From Nemertoderma westbladi (lineage: Eukaryota > Xenacoelomorpha > Nemertodermatida > Nemertodermatidae): a DNA stretch of 26,324 nt. The notes under the pieces are model-generated. The model searched no databases, was not told where the DNA came from, and worked only from the letters and a program-made list of their open reading frames with translations. Positions 18,363-26,324 of this stretch are shown piece after piece. The stretch is taken from positions 1 through 26,324 of the forward strand of contig JAUCBJ010004927.1 in the NCBI GenBank assembly GCA_032718475.1, given 5' to 3'. The translations under genes and the position numbers were made by a program. The stretch's first letter is position 1, and every line of letters starts with the position of its first letter.

Positions 18363-18520
18363 GTCGACTTCTACCTTGAAGTTTTTGCAGTTGTTATTCG
18401 ATATGCCTCTATATATATTATGATTATTAAGGTATTCAGTGATGTCCTCTTCTGTATGCTTCTTATGAACAACATTGATAAAGATTGTCCTTCTTTGTTT
18501 CGCTGCTTTGAGGTTTACCC
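18290..18520 (-). pseudogene. LINE-C ORF1 C-terminal domain
   Basis: The minus strand encodes KQRRTIFINVVHKKHTEED and ITEYLNNHNIYRG, then NFKVEVDLDKRMVKDGKF and WPQGITCTDWF. The pattern (an [I/V]-rich strand, EDI..YL, FKV.V...........WP.GI..R.F) resembles the RNA-binding C-terminal domain of many invertebrate LINE ORF1 proteins, related to the baculovirus FP25-type fold. Recognised by eye only. Confidence 0.6.
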
Positions 18521-19505
18521 TATGGTTTGTTTTGTGTATTTGGCCTCATTGAGGTAATTGTGTATATGTTTGGGTGACCCTCGATATGGATTGAATGGCC
18601 TTCAAATTTTTCCCTCCCTGATTGTGAGTACCTTGGTGATGTGTTGTTTTTACTTTGAGTCAGTTTAGTGCTGGATAGACCTATGTTGGAGACTTCTTGC
18701 CGGTTTGCATTCATCCTTCTTTGTGTCGTGTCATGGGTGTACATGTGGCGTTTATCACTGCTCTGCTTCAGTGGTGCATTGACTATGTCTCTATAGGTTT
18801 TCTTATTACATGTTTTTCTCCATAAAGTTCTGCTATGTATCTCTTCACCTTTGTTGCTAAGATGCTCAAATCTATTGTAGATGGAAGTTGTGGATTGATA
18901 TTTACTATTTGTGTTTATCATGTTGGTGTTGATGGTGATCTTGCTGCTGTTGTTAGGTCTACTATGTTTAGATGTATTTTGGATCCACTCAGACTTGGTA
19001 CTTTTACTGCACTGTTGTTGCGCTACTGCTGGAGAGTTGTCATTGTATGAATCAAGTGTTACAAGGTCATCTGATTCAGCCTCGTGTCAATGTCAGCTGT
19101 GGCAAAATGCACTGGTAAGATATTTTTTTCATTCATTAGATCAGATACCTTCTGTTCCAAGATTGAACGGCAGTGCTTCTTGGGCTGTAATTCATCTTCG
19201 AGATTATTTTATCTTAATAGCATGTGTTCATGATTAGATTCAGATTTACTGAGTCTGGATTGCATGGCTGTAATAATGCTGAGTAGTTCATTTCTAAGGG
19301 AGTTTGTTGATGAGTTAGATGGGCTGTCATTTACTTCTCTACGTTTCTGGCAAGATGTTGTGTGCACTTTGTCAAAGTCACATGTAGCTCATAGATATCC
19401 ACAGCCAGTTCGTTGGTGGCTGTATGGGATCTCAGGTGCATAGCTGCTGAGTCAACTGCGGACATGAGAAGTTTGACCTTCATGTACAGAGCATCTAGTA
19501 GGGTG
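18521..19505 (-). pseudogene. LINE-C ORF1 central region
   Basis: On the minus strand, 19505-19150 reads TLLDALYMKVKLLMSAVDSA, then SLRNELLSIITAMQSRLSK and ILEQKVSDLMNEK. This is heptad-like and probably coiled coil, as in ORF1 trimerisation regions. 18921-18520 is a Ser/Asn/Lys-rich linker. Several frameshifts separate the pieces. At its right edge ORF1 is interrupted by the LINE-B insertion at 19515. Confidence 0.6.
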
Positions 19506-19514
19506 AGAATCTTA
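19506..19514. repeat. LINE-B target-site duplication, left
   Basis: AGAATCTTA, repeated at 22079-22087. Removing 19515-22087 restores an open ORF1 reading (LISQFKVSKILTLLDALYM) across the junction. Confidence 0.75.
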
Positions 19515-20398
19515 ATACTATTACTACTACTATTAGGTCGAGCGAACTCGTACAGTGGAAATGAGATCCTTCCAGGCTTCCCGATTCTCCATAGTTGTCG
19601 CAATTTCGTTTCTCTCAAGTTCAGTATCCCTTTCAAGTTGATCTATATATGTTATGGCCGGTCGTCCACGACTACGCTTTCCATGAGTTGGTTGCCAGAA
19701 AAGTAGATCTGGTATGACCTCATCTTTACTTCGCCAGCAGTGCCCACTGAATCTTAATCTGCGTTCACGGAGGGTGGATGATACAGGTGGTATTGTACCA
19801 TAAAGCTTGGCGTTTGTCATGTGTTGTCTCCAGCTGATGTTTAGGGCTGCCCTTAGTAGTCTTGTGTAGCAACCATCAATTCATTGTTTAAGTGATTTAG
19901 TTAGTGTCCAGGTCTCACCCCATATAAAAATACACTTTCCACTGTGGCTCGAAAGAACTTAGTCTTCAGGTGCCTGGAGAGATCTGATTTCCAGATGGTA
20001 TCCATTTTTGATAGAGCTACCCAAGCCTTTGCTTTCCTAACTTCTATGTCCTTTTTGCTACTCTCTATCCATGATCCAAGGTACTGCAAGTAATCGACAT
20101 TCCTTAGTTGATTATTATCAATGGTTGTCAAGTTTCCATCAACATTAAAGGTCATGAATTCGGTCTTGGTAGCATTTATATGCAATCTAACCTCCTTAGC
20201 AGCCCTCTCCAGGTCTCCACTTTATTTAGTAGAAGCTGTGCATCTGCTAGCGTATTAGAGAGCAGGGCGATGTCAACCGCAAAGTCGGTGTCTGTGACTG
20301 TAGTTGCCGGATATCTACTACTTCTGCGTTCTTGAAGTGTGAATCCCAGATCTTCACCCTTTGTGACCGTCCTCATTGCGTAATCCAGCACAATTACA

Positions 20399-20410
20399 AA
20401 TAGTAATGGT
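20399..20410. repeat. LINE-A target-site duplication, left
   Basis: AATAGTAATGGT, repeated exactly at 21733-21744. Confidence 0.9.
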
Positions 20411-21732
20411 ACTACTACTAGGATCGGCATGCTGCATTGCAGCTGCATTTTTAAGAATGCTGTGCCGGCTTATCGACAAAATTGCACCGCCACAACTCCC
20501 TATCACCCATGACATTTGCTAGATCATCCGCATCTTTAAGGCCAGTGTCCTTTAAGATGCGTCTCAAGAAAGTCATGGGCTGTCCACCATGCTTATTCAC
20601 TCCATGAGGCTGCCAAAGTACAAGATTATGCACTGGCTGGTCCTCACGGCGAAAGCAATGTCCTGCAAAGCGGAGGCGATTAGTTCTAGTGTCAAGCTTG
20701 GGGGAACCAATGAGACACCTCCAATGTTATATAGTGTCTGGTTGGAGATGTGTGCATTGTACTTGACACAATGAACCCGGCATAGCATTCTTGTGAATGT
20801 GCCATCCAGAGATTTGGTGTCCTCAGCAGTTAGAGCCCAGCATGGACTTCCATAGAGGAGTACTGGAACGACTGCTGCTCAAAATAATCGTACCTTAAGT
20901 TTCCGATTAATTCTCGGTGACTTCCAAATCCTGGAAAGCCTATTCAAGACTACCCATGCCTTTCCCTTACGTATTCGAAGGTCCTCACCTGACTTCCGGA
21001 TCCATGATCCCAGGTAACAGAGGTCATCCACATGCTCAAGCATACCATCTTTTGAGCTTATGCTCATCCGATCAGAGACTTGCTGAGGACTTTCAAGGTT
21101 AACTGTCAAAATGTTGGTCTTTCTGGAGTTAATAAAAAGACCAACACTAGAAGCAGCATGTTCTAATGAGCTGAGGAGCCGTTGGGCTCCCTCTAGTGAT
21201 TCTGAGAGTACTCCTAAGTCATCAGCAAAGTCTAGATCAGTTAGGTACTTGGCAGGATTTCCTCGACTTCTGGAGCCAGTAGGTGGAGTTATCATAACCC
21301 CATCATCATTATGATAATCTAAGGACATGCTTAGAACATAGTCAATAACAAAACAATTATGAACAAGAATGGTGCAAGTGTGTCTCCCTGGAGGACGCCC
21401 CATAACACTTCAAATGGTTATGTGTCACCGTCAACAGTAGACACAAATGTTGTCGAACCATCGTATACTGATCTGATTGCTGCAATAATTTCATCAGGAA
21501 TCCCATATAATGAAAGTATGCTGAACATACGTGAGCGAGAGACTGAATCAAAGGCCTTGAAGAAGTCAACAAAGATAACAACCAGATGCCTGTCTTTCTT
21601 TTTTGATAACTCTTCAATTATCCTTCTAAGTGCCAAAATGGGCTCCATGGTCCCACGTACCTATACGGGAACCCATTCTGATTTCCACGGAGCAGTCTCT
21701 CAATGGGATCCCTGATGCGATTTAATGGTGCT
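20411..21732 (-). pseudogene. LINE-A copy nested in LINE-B
   Basis: Minus strand, from the RT domain to the 3' end. It reads RIRDPIERLLRGNQNGF (21710), a frameshift, ALRRIIEELSKKKDRHL, motif A VIFVDFFKAFDSVSR, GVLQGDTLAP (stop just after), motif C DLDFADDLGVLS, CYLGSWIRKSGEDLRIRKG, VPVLLYG-type text, LYNIGGVSLVPPSLTLE, HNLVLWQPHGVNKHGG, and VDKPAQHS with stop at 20451. The 3' UTR ends in TAGTAGTAGTA at 20411. The 12-bp exact target duplication fixes both ends. At least three frameshifts or stops; dead, but younger than LINE-B because it interrupts it. The catalytic FADD is intact here. Confidence 0.9.
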
Positions 21733-21744
21733 AATAGTAATGGT
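21733..21744. repeat. LINE-A target-site duplication, right
   Basis: AATAGTAATGGT, identical to 20399-20410. Confidence 0.9.
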
Positions 21745-22078
21745 GCTAATGTGTCACCTTGCAGTACGCCAGCCAGGATTGAGAAAAACTCAGTTTCACC
21801 ATCTGGTGAGAGTACCTGCGCTTCTGTGTCACAATATAACAATCCAATGCCAGCAACAATTACTTCTGGTATTCCATAAGCTCTTAGGATTTCAAGCATT
21901 TTACCTCTATGGATGGAGTCGAATGACTTCTTGAAGTCCACAAAAGTCATGACTGCGGGGAGATTCTTTGACTTAATTCCTTCAATCAGTCTCCATAGTG
22001 CAAGTATCTGAGCTATTGTTGATCTACTTGGTCGAAATCCGTTTTGGCTCTTACGCAGTAGTTTCTCTATGTAATCTA

Positions 22079-22087
22079 AGAATCTTA
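22079..22087. repeat. LINE-B target-site duplication, right
   Basis: AGAATCTTA, identical to 19506-19514. Confidence 0.75.
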
Positions 22088-22807
22088 GAGACCTTAAACT
22101 GTGATATAAGTTTTAATGCTTCTCATTTTGGCCACTGCATTACGCTATCCAGGTCATAGTAGTAATGTTCCAAGGGGTTGGTATCTTTGGTGCATTTTTC
22201 GTTGCCAATTTGGTTTGACAGGCGCAGAGCTGAGTAATAATGGTCTCTGGGGTGGAGTCTATTTTCAGCTTCGCTATTGCGGGTTCTACTTCTAGTCCTG
22301 ATCCAGTAGTGAGGTCCACAGATTCTTCTTTAAGAGCATGTTTGGTTACAGTCATAGTGGTTGGGTATAACCCATCTACTGTGAATTTAACAGACTATAT
22401 GACATTGTGCAATGTGCATCCATTTTCTTGATGCCAGACTATCAGAGTGTATTGGTGGCACATTGTTTTTGCCTATAGCTATGGTTGTTCCATTTCTTTG
22501 GGAATTGGTTACAGTATGGATTTAGTCTGTCTATTTTATTTAAGGTGAAGCAGATACACTTTGTGACAGCTGTAGGCTTTGTGTTTCCGTTGTGACCTTT
22601 CGTTGCTTGTGAGGTTGTATTATTAGCAACAAGTTGTGAGTGCATATATTCAGGTTCAGCTGAGAATTTGTTATCTGATATTGTTGGTTGTGAGGGTATG
22701 GGATGTGGTTGGGCTGCTAGTATAGGTATTTGTATGGGAGTGTAATGATTGATTGGTTGTGTTCGTGTGATAATTCAGTATCATTGTGGGTGTTGATGTG
22801 GGGGAAT
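22088..22807 (-). pseudogene. LINE-C ORF1 upstream part
   Basis: Minus-strand text such as HSQLVANNTTSQATKGHNG, KCICFTLNKIDRLNPYCNQF and LKIDSTPETIITQLCACQTK continues, across the LINE-B insertion, into the ORF1 region at 19505. It is Thr/Asn/Lys-rich and broken by stops. No specific domain is recognised; the assignment to ORF1 rests on continuity across the insertion. Confidence 0.45.
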
Positions 22808-23435
22808 CTATGTAATTAGGGGTAGCCCTAATGATGTACTCACTGTAATGACCAGTTGGGCTAATGATGTTGTTAGATGGGTATTGGGGATTTCACAGTT
22901 ATTAGATTGAAAGTTATTAACCAACCACATGTCCATCTTTTCGACTCCTGTGAGCTCTGCACGTTCAAGTTTGTGCATCATCATTTCCTCATGCTCGTGG
23001 CACGCCCAGACTGGGTCATAGGCTATATGGATACCTTTTGTACATACCCCGAACTCGTAGAAACCGCAGGAGTCACTGCTGAACTTGTAGAGACCACGGG
23101 AGTCGCTACCGAACTCGTAGAAACGGCGGGAGTTGCTACTGAACTCATAGAAACTGCGGGAGTCACTACTGAACTTGTAGAAACAGCGGGAGTCACTGCC
23201 AAAGGGAGTCACTGCCAAACTCGTAGAAGCCGCGGGAGTCACTACTGAACTTGTAGAGACCACGGGAGTCGCTACAGAACTCGTAGAAACCGCAGGAGTC
23301 ACTACCGAACTCGTAGAAACTGCGGGAGTCGCTACCGAACTCGTAGAAACCGCGGGAGTTGCTACCAAACTCGTAAAAACCACGGGAATCGCTTCCGAAC
23401 TTGTAGAAACCACTGGTGTCACTACCAAACTCGTA
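22808..23435 (-). pseudogene. Repeat-encoded Ser/Thr/Val-rich frame, probably LINE-C 5' region
   Basis: A 206-codon minus-strand frame. Its first half translates the 30-bp minisatellite as a ten-residue repeat, TPAVSTSSVA. After an indel near 23200 the same DNA is read in another frame as SDSRGFYEFS-type repeats. The non-repeat end includes DPVWACHEHEEMMMHKLER and VEKMDMWLVNNF, which I do not recognise. The frame change shows that the repeat is not under strict coding constraint. It could be an ORF1 N-terminus or an unrelated insertion upstream of LINE-C. Confidence 0.4.
23045..23435. repeat. 30-bp minisatellite
   Basis: About 13 copies of a GC-richer 30-bp unit containing CGTAGAAAC and GGGAGTC. 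The array is interrupted once by a ~20-bp partial duplication (CCAAAGGGAGTCACTGCCAA, about 23198-23217). Units differ at several silent or near-silent positions, so it is older than the foldback arrays. Confidence 0.9.
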
Positions 23436-23529
23436 GAATAACTGTTGAAATATCTCAGTATGATTATATCTCTGCAGGATTATTATTTAGCCCTTTAGAA
23501 GTGAATAAATGTATCAGGGTTTTTATGAT

Positions 23530-24139
23530 GTGGGGCGAGATATGTAGTCGGCGAGCCTTGGCATATGGTTCATATAGGGCAAATGGGGCATGTCCGTCTG
23601 TCTGTCCATCTGTCTGGTAAATGTTTGAATGGTAAATGGTAAATGTTCTCACCACCGCTAGTTCGGAATTGAACCAAACTTAGTAGGTAAGTAGTAGAGG
23701 AAAACTTTAGAAAATTTGTAAAGTTTGGTGAAAAATCATGCTGTCTGACGTCAGCTACGACAGATTATGTGGTTTTTAGAAAATGTTAAATTTCTCGGGA
23801 ATGCCTCATTTTCCTGAGCTGAAATGTTGGTTGCTTGAAGTCTATCTTTTACGAAATTGAAAAGTTAAGACATTTAATTTGGGATCCGCTAGAGACTCAG
23901 AAGTAATGACATAGACCTACCGGTACGGTACTGCTGTACTGTGCACTGGTAAGTAAATTTGGGCATTGTACTCTATATCGAATAAATACATTTATAGCAT
24001 GGGGTATGGGGTCCGAGCCACGAATCACTTATGATTTATTTGCGGTTTGGTTAATTTCTTAAATACAGATTTTGTGATAGAATTGCTCATTTTTAATTTG
24101 TATCTCATAACTGAGTCTCGTGTTGCGCGAAGACCCCAC
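23530..24139. mobile_element. MITE-like element, copy 2 (inverted relative to copy 1)
   Basis: Matches the reverse complement of 15174-15775: GTGGGGCGAGATATGTAG, the ATATAGGGCAAATGGGGCAT block, a GTCTGTCTGTC microsatellite, TGACGTCAGCTACGACAGAT, ACCTACCGGTACGGTACTGC, and the CGCGAAGACCCCAC end. A ~100-bp AT-rich segment (about 24030-24115) replaces the inner part of the terminal repeat found in copy 1, so only the outermost ~20 bp are inverted here. Confidence 0.75.
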
Positions 24140-25368
24140 GAACGTTTTGTGTTCGTTAATAGCTATTATTAAACATATAATGTGATTTATTTATCAATAA
24201 CCATACCTATTACTGTTACCTCTATATCCGTACAAAGTCTCTTCAAGTACAAACAGTTGAGTTTCCCATAGGCCTAATGTTACATTTGGCAAATCATATA
24301 ACATCACCCACATACTCACCGCTGTACAGTAATGATTTAGACATGGTTTCACAACAGCAGTAGGGCACCTGTAAGTAATAAATATAGGCCTAGTATTTTT
24401 CCATTTGAGATTGATGGGGAAAAACAAATTATTTATAAATTCTATTTTTTTTTGTTATAGTATACAATATTCAACTATATACTACAGACATCTGATAATA
24501 ATTTTTTTTATATATTTGGATTATGTAAGCAACAAATTATATTACGACCAACCCCCCCCCCCCCCCCCCCCCCCTTCTTATCTATTCTTATACTTTAGAA
24601 TCAAATTGGCTTCTGAATGATTTCTGGGGCGAGCCACGACTTTACTATTATATTATCATTAATGATAAGACGCGCTCTATAACTTATGATTGGGCATCTC
24701 CCCATTGTAATAATAGTGTATAGAAATGTTCTGGAACCCACTCCATGTGCGGCTTCGCTGTATAGAATTCATATCATTAATTACATTTGCATTTATAAAG
24801 GGATATCGTTAATTATCTAGGAATGAAAGAATTTCTTATATATAACACTAAATAATACTAATAATTGGTGTTGATCAGCTGATATGAGCGAGATTATGGC
24901 CAATAGCTGTACTCCTACGGATACCGCTACTTAACTTTGTGTAACATATTTCAAAAAATTTCGTAGTCAAAAGCAAAGGTTGGAGGTCTTTATTTCATAT
25001 TATTAGTTAAATTATTTTGCTTACTAAAACACCAGGCGCGATCCACTCATTCGCGATACAACACATTTATAAATGTAGGCAGTAAAATTACACCCGTTAG
25101 AGAAGTACGACTTGTTTCTGTGTAATCATTGTGATATTGGTCTTGTGTTATTTGTAATTTGGGTATACAGTATGTGTGCAGCTTACCAAAGTCTGTAAGG
25201 ACGTCCAGCCGGTGACCTTCAATAACTATTATATACATTTTCCGCAAAGATTACATCATTGTATAATTAATACAGTAATACATTACCATTTTTGTATTTT
25301 GTAAATTATGATTTTCGTTATGGTGATATTTTAATATCAATAATATTTGGAACAATAAATTTGTCGTA
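24140..25368. other. Intergenic AT-rich region upstream of the host gene
   Basis: No domain, RNA or duplicated element seen. Contains the poly-C run at 24552-24574. The last few hundred bases probably include the promoter and 5' UTR of the gene at 25369, but no TATA box or other element could be assigned with confidence. Confidence 0.5.
24552..24574 (+). repeat. Poly-C tract
   Basis: An uninterrupted run of 23 C in otherwise AT-rich sequence; likely to vary in length and to be error-prone in sequencing. Confidence 0.95.
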
Positions 25369-25543
25369 ATGGATTCCAACGAAGTTATTATGACGGCTAA
25401 CACTGATGACGCTGTAGTCCCAGACAACGTTGACGTTGTAATGGCTTATGTGATGGAAGACGAATCTCCGGCAATATCTGGTGATGTTATTCTTCACGCA
25501 GCTGAAACTCATGGTGACGGATTCTATAGCAGTGGAGAGCAAG
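25369..25543 (+). CDS. Unidentified host gene, first coding exon
   Basis: The ATG at 25369 has a strong context (G at -3 and G at +4). The exon encodes 58 residues starting MDSNEVIMTANTDDAVV and ending GDGFYSSGEQ, plus one base of the next codon. It is acidic with interspersed Val/Ile/Met, rather like an N-terminal transactivation segment, but I cannot name the family. The exon ends AAG|GTAAGA, a near-consensus donor, in phase 1. Base composition is clearly less AT-rich than the flanks, and the reading frame rejoins exon 2 without a stop. It is the only non-transposon gene in the window and is cut off by the window end. Confidence 0.6.
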
Positions 25544-26082
25544 GTAAGATTTAATTAATTAATTTTATTCTGAAACTGAAATTTCGTTTTTATATGAAAA
25601 TTGTCAAGCAACTAATATCGTTTTTTTGCGAAAGTTCAAGTAGGCATATCCGGTGTGGCTTGATAAACGTATATAATAGCCTACTGTATCTTACAAGAAA
25701 TTACAAAATATATGCAGTAATTGTTGTAAATAAGTTGTAATTGTTGTGAAATATTTAATAACTCAAAAGCCAGGAGAAAGTAACCCAATTGGGATTGTAA
25801 TATGATGAATATAAAAATACGATTTACATTATTCTAAATTTTATTATTTGTTAATTGAAATTAACTACTACTAACAACTAATACTATTATTAAGGATGTA
25901 TGATATGATAGAACTCTATGAGAAGGTGGACTTTATAAGACGGGTGAGGACGGTTTATGAGACTACTAAGATTAAACTGTACATAGGAGCATGTCAATAA
26001 TCTGAAGTTAAAATACTGTTGTTAAACAATACAGGTACAGCAATCCCCGCTGTAGTTATATAAAATGATTTTTTATATATAG

Positions 26083-26197
26083 GTTCGTCAGTGGAATCCT
26101 TTTCCCGAAGCCAGGAACAACCGCCTGATTTAGTTAGAAAAGCGACAAGTTCCTTCAAAGCCAAACCCAGGAGAAGTTTTGTGCCGTCTTCATGTGG
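26083..26197 (+). CDS. Unidentified host gene, second coding exon
   Basis: Follows a TTTTTTATATATAG acceptor. In phase with exon 1 it encodes GSSVESFSRSQEQPPDLV then RKATSSFKAKPRRSFVPSSC, a basic Ser/Pro/Arg-rich stretch after the acidic exon 1. The 3' end is uncertain: GTGGGT (26194) and GTACTA (26198) are both possible donors, and the frame hits a stop at about 26219 if it reads on. The 539-bp intron 25544-26082 contains nothing recognisable. Product unknown; disordered composition suggests a nuclear or regulatory protein, which is inference. Confidence 0.5.
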
Positions 26198-26324
26198 GTA
26201 CTACTTTAAATTATCTTTATAGATCTCAAGTTACATGTCGACTAATTTCTGAATTGTGCCAATTTATATAAAATTTGTTGTTAAAATCAATCCCAAAATA
26301 TGTCATATTTAGTCGTTAGTAATA

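Larger units (their letters stand above)
19515..22078 (-). pseudogene. LINE-B, 5'-truncated, interrupted by LINE-A
   Basis: Minus strand, in two parts (22078-21733 and 20410-19515) around LINE-A. The 5' part has RT motif A TFVDFKKSFDSIHRGKML and GVLQGDTLAPLL. The 3' part resumes with LLFVIVLDYAM, then a mutated motif C (FAVD where FADD is expected), AKAWVALSKM, TVESVFLYG, LRFSGHCW, LLFWQPTHGKRSRGRPAIT and a stop at 19533. A TAGTAGTAGTAATAGTATT tail follows. It begins in the RT domain, so it is 5'-truncated. Related to but distinct from LINE-A. Frameshifts and the changed catalytic aspartate make it dead. Similar proteins are common in cnidarians and other invertebrates; the clade is uncertain. 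Confidence 0.85.

Noticed and set aside
18911-19237. Leu-rich plus-strand frames opposite LINE-C
   Set aside because: They are the antisense of the ORF1 linker and coiled-coil region and have no independent support.

Overview
This is an AT-rich metazoan nuclear window, most likely from a marine or other aquatic invertebrate. The evidence is animal-type LINE reverse transcriptases, GT-AG splice signals, foldback and microsatellite-bearing DNA elements, and a (TTAGGG)2 tract. I cannot name the phylum. Nearly everything before about 24.1 kb is transposable-element sequence. The only host-gene candidate is the start of a spliced gene at the right edge (exon 1 at 25369-25543, exon 2 from 26083).

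Layout. 4-1616: a large foldback element whose arms hold 32-bp tandem repeats; it is flanked by TA and carries a LINE scrap in its loop. 1619-8760: a mosaic of six copies of a (CAGT)n-bearing, Helitron/HINE-like repeat, interleaved with a ~680-bp repeat (two copies), short tandem sub-repeats and a 379-bp insertion with an 11-bp target duplication. 9440-10682: a 3' LINE-A copy that has lost its reverse transcriptase. 11040-12862: a decayed LINE. 12912-14487: a second, unrelated foldback element, also built of 32-bp units. 14551-14984: a retrozyme-like unit with a hammerhead ribozyme. 15174-15775: a terminal-inverted-repeat element, with a second copy in the opposite orientation at 23530-24139. 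15805-17717: an uninterrupted LINE reverse-transcriptase reading frame on the minus strand. 17718-17910: a second hammerhead copy. 17935-23450: three LINEs nested inside each other (A in B in C), with a target-site duplication at each level.

The most interesting signal is the hammerhead family. Two copies (14715-14790 and 17796-17866) carry the full type I hammerhead core: CTGATGA, stem II, GAAA, a two-base-pair stem III, a GUA cleavage triplet and a closing stem I. Each copy has a single mismatch, at a different place, so the family consensus is intact. The first copy sits in a 351-bp unit with an 83-bp terminal direct repeat, as expected for a 5'-truncated tandem dimer or a cDNA of a circular RNA read about 1.24 times. 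This fits small metazoan retrozymes or SINE-like hammerhead retroposons, which move with LINE machinery supplied in trans.

No rRNA, canonical tRNA, CRISPR array or prokaryotic feature was seen. All LINE assignments come from reading motifs by eye; clade names are tentative.
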